Shown here: piece after piece, positions 46,290-58,611 of the stretch
How the letters are laid out: each line of letters starts with the position of its first letter
How positions within the stretch are numbered: position 1 is the first letter of the stretch
DNA from: Coprinus comatus
Taxonomy: Eukaryota; Basidiomycota; Agaricomycetes; Agaricales; Agaricaceae
DNA: 64,000 nucleotides
Assembly (NCBI GenBank): GCA_034638255.1
Contig: JAWPGT010000036.1
Coordinates: 172,113-236,112, forward strand
Direction of reading: 5' to 3'
Program-made: the position numbers and the translations under genes
The notes under the pieces: model-generated
Database searches by the model: none
Told to the model about the DNA's origin: nothing
Seen by the model: only the letters and a program-made list of their open reading frames with translations

Positions 46290-48058
46290 TTACCTAGTAC
46301 ATGCTTCTATCATCCTATTGATAGCTAGTTCTTTTGTGTAGCCACTGAGTGTTGGCGGTAGCCAACACCACCAATCGCTGTCGTCACTCGGATGCATAAT
46401 ATTCACGGCCTTAACTGCATCCCAGTATTCTGGATACCAACCACCAAGCTCCCAGTCAATGATTACAGAAATCATAATGGCACCGTTGCCATCCTTTTGC
46501 AATATGAGGTTGTAGGGATTGAGATCACCATGTGACATGACGATGTTATGACTGTCAAGAAGATGGGATCGCAGCCATTTCATATACGATGATGAGATCC
46601 TTGGAAAAGGATCGCGTAAGAGGAAGTTATTAAACGCAGCCTCATCATGTATAGGCCCGCCTATGCGAGTGCAAGTACGTGTGTCTTGAACGATGTGGGG
46701 TTCACTAATAGTTCCGAGTGGAGTACCTGGAGTCCAGGTGAGGCTACTCATTGCGGAAACCATATCTTCCGAAACAGACTGTTTCTCTTCGTTCGTCAAT
46801 GAGGGCCATAGGGAATGTAAAGTCGATCCCGGAATGCGTGACATAAAGAGGTAACGGGTTTCGTCCAAAACTACGAATCCGAGGGGTTTGGGACACTTGA
46901 CGGCTGGGTAGTGGTTCGTGAGGAACTGCATAAGATGTATCTCCATCAGTAAAACAGGAAAACCTTGTAAAAGGTCTTTGAAGGTCTTTGACTTTGTCAA
47001 GGTCTTTTACCTTGGTCTTGGGGTAATTACTTTGTCTTTATAGTCTTTGTAGTCTTTTTATTACAAAATAAATATTATTAATGTGAAAAATTAATTTTTA
47101 GTAATTATTGGCCATTGACCATGGTCTTTGGCTATGTCTTAGGTGTCTTGAATAAGGTCTTGGACTGGTCTTTGGAAAGACACCTCTGACCTTATAAAGG
47201 TAACGGGAGGTGTCTTCTCAAGACATTCTCCTTGGTTGTCTTCAAGGTCTTCAGCTGACTTTGAGGTATATATGGTCTTTTCAAAGACACAAAAGACCAA
47301 AGGAAAGAATTTCCCCTTTTACTGATGTCTGCTGCTTCAATGGTTTTTCCGAATTTAACCACAACATATTCACCGAGAGCGACAACTCTGTCGGGAAGTA
47401 GAGTTTCCCCGGTCCCCAAGATCTTGGGAAGTTGTAGGAGAGTGGCGGCGAGATCCGTCAGGGAACAGTCCTTCAGAAGAGACAGAGCGGGAAAAGCAGC
47501 AGGTCAAGAGGAATGTATATGTCCAAAGAGCTGAGGCCAGGCTCAGGAATAAGAGCCCTCTCTGAAACATTCGATGGGTATGGACTATTTTGCGAGAGCT
47601 CAGGTTAATGGAGGCATTCTGAACCGTACAGACTCACCTTTACGTATTGGAGGTCGTTTCTCTGTAGCAATTTGACGTTTCGTAGGTATGATTTATTGAA
47701 GTCGGAGAAAAATACGGCAAGGTCGACAGATGGATCTCGCTCGACGGCGCTCGACAGCTTCTTCAGTATCAATTTATTGAGGGATATCTGCGCTGCAGCG
47801 TGGATCGGAAGGTCCATGTACGCATCTCCGCTATCTGTACACTTTCCTTTGATATTTGATGCTAAAGTGAAGATAATTTGGAGTGAACGCACCGAGCTTG
47901 TTCTCACAAGCGGAAGAATTTGCGAACAGCACCTCAAAGGCGTCTATATACGTCGTGTCATCATATAGACTGATTTCCGACCTTCTGGATGACCCAGAGT
48001 CGTACGGACTGAGAGACTGTATTGAGGGAGAAGGCGACTCTGGTACTGAAGGAAGCAT
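46290..48058 (-). CDS. Aminoglycoside-phosphotransferase (APH)-like protein interrupted by an element
   Basis: Kinase-fold small-molecule phosphotransferase of the fungal APH family. The conserved core is split: LPKILGTGETLLP, then GEYVVVKFGKTIEAAD (47420-47330), then the insert, then EIHLMQFLTNHYPAV, CPKPLGFVVLDETRYLFMSR, the catalytic loop IVMSHGDLNPYNLIL and VIIDWELGGWYPEYWD. It is intact at both ends. Upstream exons are tentative: 48058 onward gives MLPSVPESPSPSIQ, spliced at ~47890 to CTDSGDAYMDLPIHAAAQ and, after a donor at ~47632, perhaps to DCSLTDLAATLLQLP. Without splicing out the insert the frame closes, so the gene works only if the insert is removed from RNA. Family substrates are often unknown. 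Confidence 0.72.
46947..47324. mobile_element. 378-bp inverted-repeat element (MITE-like), possible introner
   Basis: The ends are imperfect inverted repeats: both begin CAGTAAAA and match 13 of 15 bases. Flanking dinucleotides are AT on both sides, fitting a 2-bp target duplication. Removing the element plus one AT restores an uninterrupted reading frame (GKTIEAADMEIHLMQ) in the phosphotransferase gene, which is strong evidence of insertion. The interior is full of GGTCTT/AAGACC motifs in both orientations and codes for nothing. On the gene's strand the terminal repeat offers a GTAAAA donor (47322), and an ACAAG acceptor at 46964 would leave the frame open with seven changed or added residues. 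Confidence 0.7.
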
Positions 48059-48650
48059 TGAAGATATTGAAGTGGAGGCGCTGTGGCCTATGTGGGAGGA
48101 TGATATACATCTTTCTAAGGATGGACATGGTGTCTTTGCCGAAAGGCTGTGGCAAATCGTTCGCGAACCTTAGCATTTTTATTCCTATTTACACTTATCG
48201 CCTCATACTTATAATTAGTATTTCGAATCCTTTCGAACTATTTTTGTCAGTCTCAAATTCACAACTTATCCAAACTATGATTAGGTCTTTAAAAATTGGT
48301 CTACCCTTGACCACCATATCAGCCTATAATTATGGACCTCTTTCCACTTCCACAATCACCAGTTATTTAGACTCACCCATGAAAAAACAAGTAATTATCT
48401 AGACACCTTGAGGTACCCCAACAGCATGCGATAATTATTCGGTTCTGGAAGTAATACTGCCAATCTGACTGATTAGTTATTGGCAAAGTCTGAGGCCTTG
48501 ATTATTGGTTTATGTATCAGTTTGTAGATTTCTGAGAATTACAGTGTTTGGTTGGTGATTGGTCAACTTGACCTTCAAGTCACATGTCAGGTACACCAGG
48601 CTCGCGCACTGGTCGCGCTCCACATCTCAACACCTCGCCCAACGCTTGAC
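48059..48650. other. Divergent intergenic region
   Basis: Promoter region between the phosphotransferase-like gene and the F-box gene. Antisense ORFs at its left edge are not supported. Confidence 0.45.
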
Positions 48651-50610
48651 ATGGACTCAATTCCTCCAGAGCTCTGGCAAGAAATCTTCACTCATTATTA
48701 CTCCCAGAATCCCGATTGTCCGCCATGGATCCTTGGACACGTTAACCAGCTTTGGAGGCAGATTTCGTTTTCTACGCCCTGGCTTTGGAATGATATACCG
48801 TCGTTGAACGAATACGCTAATAACGACACAGAATTAGTGAAAATGATGGTTCAAGAGCTCATCATACGTTCTGGAAATGCTCCCCTCACTCTCCAATTCT
48901 CCTTCAACCTATACCACGAGGATGATGACATGGACCTGAGCGAGATAATATCTTTGCTGTTGCCACATTCCCATAGGTGGGGGGATGTCTCCATACAGTC
49001 AACGAGCTTCACCAATGTTCAAAGACGGCTCGGGGGCCCTGATATCCAATTCCCTGGCCTTACTTCAATCTCCATCTCCATTTACGAATCTTACGAGCAA
49101 GAAGATGGTGTAACCTACAATTATCGTGCGAGGGAAGACGCATATACTATAACCTTCCTCAAATCTTCGCCAAGGTTGCAAAATATCTACATTTTTGACG
49201 AGTTAGCTGCTGTGGAATGGTCGATGATATCCCATATTCCGTGGTCCGGTATCACCAATTACCGAGAAACATCTGTGGCGTGTATCTTGACGATCCCCCA
49301 TGTACTTCAGGCCTCCCCCCTCCTTCATACACTCATCTTGGATGGAAATATCAAGATGTTTCCCTCTTCCCCAAAACTTGATCATTTTGGGCTTCGACAT
49401 CTGGAACTACGAGATCAATATAACATACCCGATATGACATCATTCCTGGGTTTACTGTCTCTACCAGCGCTAGAGGATATCGAGATTCAATTATATAGCA
49501 ACCACACTGACGGGTACCTATACATTCTACCTGCACTCACGCAACTTATCGTTCGATCAAATTGCTCTCTGAAGAGATTGCACATCAATACGTCAGACAG
49601 TCCAACTGATACTAGTCAACTCTCCGATTTACTACAACTTACTCCCCATCTCAAACAACTTGGACTATCTATTACCCATGGATCGATCACATCGAATATA
49701 ATGGAATTATTTATTTGTAAGCCTGAAGAAGAACAACCACTAATCCCTTACCTGTCGGATTTTGTCATATTTTATCTTCATCCTCGTGGAAAAATGAAGA
49801 TTGCATGCGATATTTCAAAGGTGGTCTTTTCGCGCTCAAAAACATTGAACTCTATGATCATTCAACCGAGGAATAGTTGGGAGTACTATTTCTTGCCGGG
49901 GTTTTACATCCTACAGGGCCTGGACTTCGAACAAAGTTTGAATACCATGGTAATGTACTTAGATATCTCGCGAGGCCTCTTCGACTAACTTTTGTCACAG
50001 TCTAATCATTTGCTAGGCTTGCCCTATCCCAATTATGATGGCAATTCGTATTGTGATTTAGCGCGTCTTATCGCATTGGATGTGCTGGATGTTTCTGTGG
50101 AACAACGTTTGAAATGTACTGTAAGTTTGGCATTATGACATTGGCTTGTGTCATCTAACTTACTTCTTTTTCCTCGCTTAACCAAAGCCCAACGACATGT
50201 GTATCCTTCTCGACAGTTTGTACTCTTCAAAAACAAGATATGATATTGCAGCCCACTTAGAAGACTACCAGTTGATTTCAATGTTGAGAAACACACTTCA
50301 GTATCGTACATGGATGCGCGTGGGGGGGAACTCTATGGCATACATTTCTCCTAATCATAGTACGTGATTTTGTGCCGGCTGGGATCATCGTAATGGGATG
50401 ATACTTAAACATCCTCTCGTGTCTTACAGAATTAAGGAAATCAACGCATATGTGGGATCTAGTTTTAGGAGGACCCGAGGAAATGATTCCATACTTGACT
50501 AACGAAATAGATGAATATCCAAAGAAGCACGATAACGGTACTTCTGTGGCCGTCTTTTCCCCAAAATGTAAATAATCGCTACTTTTATTATAGGCTTAGC
50601 ATTGGCATAA
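48651..50610 (+). CDS. F-box protein (LRR-like), five exons
   Basis: Start at 48651, directly at the F-box: MDSIPPELWQEIFTHYY, then PPWILGHVNQLWRQISFSTP and LWNDIPSL, a textbook Agaricomycete F-box. Exons 48651-49949, 50001-50120, 50188-50359, 50430-50537 and 50594-50610 join in phase to 571 residues. The middle contains Leu-rich β-strand/helix units (FPGLTSISISIYESYE, LHTLILDGNIKMFPSSP, LRHLELRDQYNIPD, LTPHLKQLGLSI). The last exon is only 17 nt. It probably selects substrates for SCF ubiquitination. The longer upstream reading frame from 48552 is not needed. Confidence 0.85.
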
Positions 50611-50878
50611 GGTCGCTTATTCTCATATAAATTCATCTCGAGTTATCATATCAACGTTCAAGTTATGTAAAGGAGATATAGTATTCATTTGGATAGGGTC
50701 CTCAATACTCCAACTATTAGGAGGGTGTTCGATCCAATGGAGTGAGCGGATGTCTGATAGAATCCCTGGATCAGATTTTGAAATGGCCTTACTCAATCAA
50801 CAGTTAAAAGACTGAGGGTTGGTTGAAGGCTGATCCCTCGCAAACTACTCGCATCATACTACTATTCCATTCAAGAAG

Positions 50879-51638
50879 ATGGCCCCCGTTGTCGTCAACC
50901 AAATTATTCGCCATCTCAGTAACTCTACTGTTGTTTCAATCCCTTACTCTCCCGAAAGTTCCATAACCACTCCGTCATCCACTCTGACTACTTCCGTGGA
51001 ATCAATGCCCACGACTGTAACTGCATTTGGTACGTCCACAGATCCTACACGATTAATTTCTACAATATATACTAATACTTGTGTTTAAAGAAATCATCCC
51101 CTCATCTACGCCTACGCCATCTATGAAGATACCAAACTGGACCTACGCTTTCATCGCTTTACTTGTTCTATGTATAGCTCCCCTTCTTCTTTTAATGATT
51201 TTCAAAGGGTTTTCTATGGTTGTTCGGAGGATTAAGGATTCGTGGAATGGGAAACAAGAGTTGGCAATGAGGAGTGAGATGGAGGATGGAAGGAGGAGGA
51301 AGTTGGAGGAAGCTTTGGGGAACCTTGAGGGAAAGAAGAAAAATGGTTTAGAAATGGAATGTATAGATGAAGCTTGGGAGGAGATTCTGAGAGAAGTCGA
51401 GGTAGAGTTGAATGCATTCAATAGTTGGAGTTCGTCAGGGTCCCAACCGCAGGTATGTATTTCATCATTTGGTTTCATTGTCTCCTTTCAAAAGTATATC
51501 TTACTGATATGTTTTTAAAAGGATTGGGATAAATACGCGTCAGGCGTTTTGAAAGCTAAATTTAAGGCACTGGATAGTACTATGTTGGTCTTGGGAGAAA
51601 TTAGTTCTCCTGAGTCGGTTGTATCACTAGAGCCGTAA
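50879..51638 (+). CDS. Single-pass membrane protein of unknown function
   Basis: Three exons (50879-51029, 51091-51452, 51522-51638) join in frame to 209 residues. There is no clear cleavable signal peptide. Residues ~10-60 are Ser/Thr-rich, as in an extracellular, O-glycosylated stalk. One membrane helix follows (WTYAFIALLVLCIAPLLLLM), then a cytoplasmic domain that is basic near the membrane (VVRRIKDSWNGK) and forms an acidic/basic amphipathic stretch (EMEDGRRRKLEEALGNLEGK) likely to be helical. I do not recognise the family. It resembles the small single-pass proteins common in mushrooms. Confidence 0.62.
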
Positions 51639-52795
51639 GGCATTTGTTTGAATTGTTTTTTTTTTCTTTTATGTTTTTTTATGTAGATGATTTGCAACTG
51701 GATGTCAATTATAAACTTCTCGCGTTTTAACTTGTCTGACAAGTACAATACATACGCATACCATTATGTAAAATTTCCGATAATTCGAGAAATTCATGAA
51801 GTCAAATGCACCATTAATCTCTGCACATATCCCAGGCGTCCAATATTAAAAAATGATCCTCAACCGATAAGGCAGATCTGGTCAGTGTGAAGAGATAATG
51901 TACCGAGCCACAGGTTTAGAACAATTCTTATTTGACGAAAGCACGAAGAAGTTCCTAGATGATGGCTGTACATAGATCTACACAGAACTTGGTCAAACGA
52001 ATCCTAATTAATCAGATTGTTCTTGAAGCTGGATGCTTGAGATTTGAAAAATTGAAGGGCGGTCACGGGAAGGTACTACTAGCTCAGAGGGAAACGAAAC
52101 GAAAGGCTTTCTCATTCTTCGAAGGTAGGCAGTACGGGACCAATCTAGTAATCACGAGTCAATTATATTAAGAAGTAATAAGCACTGAATGAATGAAGTT
52201 CCATAACTGTATACAATAGACGGTAGTCTTGCCAGAATTTGGTAGTAAGCTTCAAAATGGAAGAGGAGGCGGAGGCTTTTTATGACCTATTATATTAATT
52301 CAGTAGTCTCTCAAAGAGCTGTCTGTACTAGTGTTCCTGTGTAGATTGAGCTCACTAGAAGTTTAAAGTAAGTTGGCTGTCTGCCGCGTTACTTGTCAAA
52401 TATGTGACTGGCACATGACATGTTTCGCAAACGAATCTAATTTTAGTTTGTTTCTCTTCAGCTCATCGTAGACCGAGGGACCCCAATACGACTACCTCAC
52501 GGGCGTTTACTGCTCAAACTGAACTCGTGAACAAAGTGCTACCAAACTGCTATTCATACTGCAATCACACGTCTATTGTCACGAAGGAGTCCATTACATG
52601 TGGCCTCCCAGGATGTCTTCTCTGGCTTCACTAGTCCGCATGCTACAAAGTGATGTACTATGTAACGAGAGCTTCTTCATATGGACTTCTGTGAGAGACA
52701 GGAAAATTCCAATGTTGGCACTATAAAATGCCTATGGGACCTCAGAACCCCAGTCAATTTTGAAATTACTCGTCTCAGATTCAATACTCACACAC
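51639..52795. other. Intergenic, no recognised gene
   Basis: T-rich runs directly follow the preceding stop (51654-51685). No coding or RNA signal is seen in the remainder. Confidence 0.5.
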
Positions 52796-54174
52796 ATGCT
52801 GTTTCTCGCTGGGAAAATTATCGGGGTGTTGGGGGCTGCTGGATTAGTAGGGGCAAGCCTCAGTGATATAAGGAATGTGTTTGCGTTGTATGTCCATCTC
52901 CATCTCTAAATTGTCTGTATCTGTTATATTCAGATTCCTTTATCAAGTGGTGATAGGTACGGTGAATCCCAACTTCATTGTTCGCGATCATTTCTGAGCA
53001 TCAATACAACATATGTTACTTCAGTTACAGTGAGCATTCTTGACATCCCTAATGATCGACATCGCTATCTGATACTTACCACTTGATAGCTACCGACGGT
53101 TGGAATGGAAGTGGGAATCCTTTGGCCCCTCATTCATCCCAATGTTTCTCCGCTGGTCCACCCTGGTCTCACCAATTTGCGGATCTACTTAACGCGAGAC
53201 TGATCAATGTAGGTGGCTAATACAAAGGTATTCCTTATCATCAAAGGTCAAAACTAACAGTTCATATTAGTTGGCTGTTAGTGGAGCCGTAGCAGACCAA
53301 AGTGTCATTTTCACTTCTCCTCTCGACTTCCGCGGACAAACTACGGCATTTATTAACCAAGTTGCTGACTCTAATCAGGTTTCTTGGAACGCCGCCAATT
53401 CGTTATTCACTGTATCCTTCGGAAGTACGTATATTTCCTGAGTAAATACATCTCTTACTGACACAGGAATAAAACGATAGCCAACGATGTGAATAATTCC
53501 TTCCGAAACTCACAAGGGAATGGGACCACTTTATACGCGAGAGATATACAATCGTATATTAGCACTGTAGAGAGACTATATGCAGCAGGAGCAAGGAATT
53601 TCGCTTTTAATAATGTTATTCCTTTTGATAGAGCGCAAATTGGTATCAATGCTGGAGCGACGTTACAGGAGAAGATGAAGGTGTGTACTGCGACAACTCT
53701 ATCACTATTCCAGAGTCTAATATATCGTACTAAACAGCAAAGTATCCTCGAATTTAATCGACAACTTCAGATCCAAGGTTCAGCCTTTTGTGGATCGAAA
53801 TCTGATCTCGGGATTTGTGAAGTTTTTGATGCACGTGAGTATTTAAGAATTTACGGTATATCATTCACTGATGAATTCTTGGTAACAGATACTGTATTTA
53901 CTGAACTCATGGATAACTTTGCCGAATTTGGATTCGCTACTCCTGATGGTGTTTGTGGGACTTATGCTTCAAGATTTGCGTGTGTTGTGGATAACACCGT
54001 TGATTCTTCTTGCCTTGGTCCTGTGAATGTTTGTACGTCTATCATATTTTTTGACTTTGCTGGATTTAGATACTTATTTACGTCCGAAAATCAGATATCT
54101 GGAAAGATGGACTTCATCCATCGTTTGCTTCGGATAAATTTTGGGCTGAAGGGTTGGCTGAGGAGTTAAGTTAG
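52796..54174 (+). CDS. CE16-type SGNH esterase with two micro-exons
   Basis: Secreted esterase, 299 residues, nine exons: 52796-52887, 52948-52956, 53025-53029, 53090-53208, 53271-53424, 53481-53680, 53738-53834, 53889-54032, 54095-54174. Exons 2 (9 nt) and 3 (5 nt) together complete NVFAFGDSYTTDGWNGSG, the nucleophile block; without them the catalytic Ser is lost. The signal peptide is the hydrophobic stretch after MLFLAGKIIGVLGAAGLVGAS. Other blocks: LAVSGAVADQ, FTVSFGTNDV (block III Asn) and IWKDGLHPSF (catalytic Asp and His). A 900-nt open frame supports the splicing. Much diverged from the esterase at 1-1178. Expected to act on acetylated plant or fungal-wall sugars (inference). Confidence 0.85.
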
Positions 54175-56210
54175 GTTAAGATGAGTGTGGAAGTTGTGGT
54201 TGTACACATCATCCTTAGGTTTGAATTGATTATTGTCAATTGAGCAAGTTGAACTTTCACGTGTGTTTTCACTCTGAGTGTTGGTGTTCATTCCCTCAAA
54301 ATTAATTAATTAATTAAAGCCCGCATATACCTACACAAAGCTACTCGTTTAACCACAATTCTGTTCACTCCGTAACTGTACAACCAATCGCCCGCGCAAT
54401 AGCAGTGTGACTTGCTGCTCCCACTAAGCCGTGACCCACACCAACATATCCTTGCAATAAGCATCAAGCTGACCCGAATTCAGGCCAGTGATCGCTGCTG
54501 CACTGGTCAACGGCGGCAAATTATGCTTCCGAAATAGATAAGTATCCAAAGGTTAGAATGATGTTGAAAGAACTAACCGGTGAAGCATTCGGCATGGAGC
54601 CATCCGGGAAGGGTACAATTTCAAAAGGGCAAGATTGACCAGAGGCTGCGTCAAGGAGCATATTTCGCGTCTACGAGTATCAAGCCATCTGGGAAATGCT
54701 GCCTGATCATAGATTGTGCAGTGCATTAACCTTTGCAAGAGTAACTTTAGTTGGCGTAAGGTGTTCACCCAGCGCCGCGTTTAGTGCCGTTGAAAACGCC
54801 GCCGGAACAGTATCTCGAATGATAATCAGCGATAGACTGTTTTAGAATAGTGCGGGAACATACTGCTACCCAAGTAAGCCATAATTACTTGTGTCTTATA
54901 GATAATATGAGTCGAGGAATATGAGTTGACGTAGTTCGCTAATTAATCTCTTAAACCCTGTTTAAATCGGAGTTTTAAACTGGTCGCACTCCAAAAGCAT
55001 CTCTTTTAACTTATACCCGCTGAGTGAAAAGCGAGTATTGGTTTCGATACATCAAAGGCTTCCAATTTAATATCCTGTACATGAACCCTGGCATTCGAAA
55101 AGTGTAACACTGAAAATTCAAAGGAATGGAAGAATTTACTCAATATGAGACATTTTCCTTCTTGCAATATACTCAACAAAGTAAGCGAGAATGATGAATA
55201 GCATGGATGACCCAGACTTCCCCCCAGTCCAGTGTTTATGTACTTGTTTGCTTTGCCTTCCTCCCAAACAAGTACAGCTTGTCAGCTCCGGGTCTACCAT
55301 CTCCGTTATCTTGGATATTTCAAGGTGTTCAAGGCGTAGGGTATGTTTGAGGAAATTGATGAATTGAACACCCGTTGGGCTACGTGATTCCACATGAATA
55401 GCTTCTTCAATAGTGCTTTTTGATGAGCGAATGTGACAAGCAGGGTGCTTGTTTTGCTTATTAAACATTGAGGAAGCAAAATGACACCATGAACGCAGCC
55501 ATGTGCCATCGCAAAAATTGGATGTGAATGCGGCCATATTCTAGCTGTCATTACCAGTGCAGCTGGTAGACGTGTATGCGGTTAAGACATTCTATGCAAG
55601 ACCGATTATTTCTTCACATGTAGAGTGGCCCATTCATCGACATGGTCAGAGGTAACAGACGAAATATGAAATTCATAATAAAAGTTAACCAATAAACGAC
55701 AGATTTAGATGCACTGGACGATTTTCTCATGCTACCGTCACCGCCTGAAACTCCACAACCTTTATCACCAAACATTCTCAATCATGTTCGCAATTTCTCC
55801 ATATTAGCCTGTAGAGACTTCATGGATGGTAGACATCTGGAGTTTGATGAAGAAGCGAAGAACCCAATATTTTATACAAAACACTACATAAAACGTCGTA
55901 TGAGGCAATGTTTTCAAGTACCAAACATTTATTTATCGAAATCCTGATGTAGATTTGAAACAAACTTGGACGTGAAAACTCCAATTGATAAGGACAAGTG
56001 ATGGTAGCGAAACTCCTAATGAGATTATAATCTGGGGTTCTACTGTTTCCGATTTTAAATTGTTTTCCTCTGTACAATAACCATTGATATGATGCAATAC
56101 TACAGATAGATTAATCCGAATATACAGCAGGTAGACAGTACACCATAAGGGAAAACAACAGGCAATAAATAATACCTCATATACGGTATATACAAAAACA
56201 AAATGCGTCA
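54175..56210. other. Intergenic, no recognised gene
   Basis: About 2 kb. An ATTA/TTAA tandem (ATTAATTAATTAATTAA) lies near 54301-54318. A 72-codon ORF at 55729-55947 (begins MLPSPPETPQPL) has no recognised relatives. Confidence 0.45.
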
Positions 56211-57175
56211 TTAAACACTCATTTTCATTGCTATAGACGGGTGAGGCTCATAACCCTCCACAATGATATCTGTTGACTTGAAATCCTCGATATCCTTGAT
56301 ATCATCTCGAGCCCAGCGTAGTTTAGGGAAAGGGCGAGGATTGCGTTTGAGTTGAATCTCCAACGCATCGACGTGATCTCTGTATACATGAGCATCGCCC
56401 AATTGGATAACCAAATCACGAGCGGTGGTACCAGTAACGTGGGCAATCATATGTGTGAGTAATGCATAAGATGCAATGTTGAAGGGGATTCCGAGGCCTA
56501 GATCGGCAGATCGCTGGTACATGAGGCAGGATAGCTCGGGTTTTTGATCTGGATTGGATGGAGGAGGGAGATGAACGTAAAATTGACACATCATATGGCA
56601 CGGAGGAAGGGCCATGAGCGGGGTGGCTGGTTGGCAGCACTTGAGCTGGGATTTCAACGTGTCAATCCAATCAACACACCTTTAGGATTCCAAGCACTTA
56701 GGATAATACGACGATCGGTCGGATTGTTCTTGATCTTGTCGATACATTCGCTGAGCTGATCAACACCTTTTCCGGTGTAATCCGCATCGCAATCTTCGTA
56801 TTCTGCACCGAAATGACGCCACTGGAATCCATAAACAGGACCCAGATCGCCTTCTTTACGATGGCCAAGGCCTCTGCTTTCCAGGAACTCCTTGGACCCA
56901 TTTCCATCCCAGATCTTGATTCCATTATTCGAAAGTATTTTCGAGTCTGTTTTTCCATGGACAAACCACAGAAGTTCCTCTACGATACCACGTAAGAAAG
57001 TACGTTTAGTTGTTAAGAGTGGGAAAGTATTGTCTTTGAGTGAGAAACGGAGGTTGGGTGGAGCAAATAGGGATATTGTGCCTGTTCCAGTACGATCCGG
57101 GCGAACATCGCCGGTGTCGAGAACGCTTCGGATGAGAGCAAGGTATTGCTGTTCTTCGTGCTCACTGTGTGTCAT
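56211..57175 (-). CDS. TMP1/CDC21-type: Thymidylate synthase
   Basis: Converts dUMP and methylene-THF to dTMP and DHF, the only de novo source of dTMP. Two exons (57175-56680, 56626-56211) join as [17 protein letters not shown] to give 303 residues, the normal family length. Landmarks: [61 protein letters not shown], the nucleophile in [35 protein letters not shown], the dUMP-binding GDAHVYRDH and the C-terminal Ala-Met-Lys-Met-Ser-Val. All key residues are present. A decayed copy of its 5' part lies at 59185-59470. Confidence 0.95.
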
Positions 57176-57387
57176 GATCGTGTTGTGTGCATCACCACGC
57201 GCGTCCTGACTCGTTTAATCAATCAACGCGCTTGTCACATCATATCTGTGACTCACCGCGCCTGTTACACCATTCTTTGACCCCTATATTCGCTACTTAC
57301 TCGTACAATTGTTTGACCATATAAAAGTCTCACAGAATATCTAGTTTTCCCTTTAACTTCATACCTAACACTTGTCCATACAGCCCA

Positions 57388-58611
57388 TACACGACTGACC
57401 CTCCCATCCACCGACTACCTATCGAGACCCTGCAAGAGATTTTCTTACACATTGATACATTAGTCATCGTCACGGGTTCTCATTTCACGCCATTCGCTTA
57501 TACAAAGGACAAATACGCATATATGCCAGTCATTTCTACCAATGGTTCTCTGGAATGTAATCTTGCAAATGTCTGTGTTTGCTGGTGTCACCCCATATGG
57601 AATACTTCATGATTCTGGAACAAAGTCATCGTGGACAACTCCCAGCGCGACGTGATATTTTGTAGGGGCGTACAGTATCCGATATCACGACTTTCTCGCA
57701 GGGATAATACTGTAATTATCGACGGTAGGCGCGAAAGTTTGCTTTCACGGCAAGTACAAATATGTGCTCAGAGGTCGAAACAGAGAAATCTTCATCTCAC
57801 ATTCAAGGGTCCAAATGACTACTTCATCTCTTCCCAAACCATCTGGATTGTAATGAAGGAGGCTCACTCGAGATTGGAATCATTGAATGTAGAGACGAGG
57901 ATAGGTATCTCATTACCATGTCCGGATATGTCCCTCCCCCGCCACCTTCCCTGGGCCCCATATCATTATTATTACCTGACGCTTCCTCCACAACTTGAAG
58001 AGCTCTCATTTCCTATACTGCAAGAGGTACGACTTGGACCCTGTGGCACAGAATCTAAGGATAGGCTTATGGCTTATGAACTTGTCGATATTCGCTATGA
58101 ATCAGCCTTTTACTCCATTATCAAGAAGACTCCACAATGCAAGAAACTTGTCCTCTTTGCTTCTCAACCAATTGTCATAACCCACATTGAATCCATATCC
58201 AACGTAACCGGTATCCATCTTCATTTTTATTCAGGCCACATGTTGGGTCGTTACCTTCATTTCCTATCACGTAGTGTTCCTAACCTTCCAAATTTGACTT
58301 TGACTTTGACTCAAATTCCTCCTGATGATGTTGAATGGGCATGTAATTCTACCGGTTCAATAAAAATCCCATTTAAACAACTTCAAACTCTTTCCATTCA
58401 TGTCTCTTCCCAAGTCACTTCTGAGAATGAAAATTCTGATACTCCTACCATGACTACCGTTACTACTACCATTCCCGTACGAAAGATTATGAAGACGTTA
58501 CCAACCACTCCCAAATTAGAATGTATATCATTTCGTAGGGATGATGGACAAGTGATAGAAGAAGATATTGAGGTTTTTGAAACTTTTGTTGCAAGGTGTG
58601 GGTCCACTTAA
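57388..58611 (+). pseudogene. F-box protein with internal stop
   Basis: One reading frame carries HRLPIETLQEIFLHID (F-box), then NVCVCWCHPIWNTS, a TGA at 57610-57612, and FWNKVIVD directly after. In intact relatives the corresponding segment reads without a stop before the LW pair. The frame then stays open for 326 more codons with LRR-like stretches (LPPQLEELSFPILQEV, CKKLVLFASQPI, VPNLPNLTLTLTQIP, FKQLQTLSIHVSS). No ATG lies in a sensible position before the F-box. Either a recent pseudogene or an N-terminally truncated product; the ORF after the stop has no good start codon. Confidence 0.68.

Noticed and set aside
51143..51478. 111-codon minus-strand ORF
   Set aside because: Antisense to the cytoplasmic domain of the single-pass membrane protein, whose three exons join cleanly.
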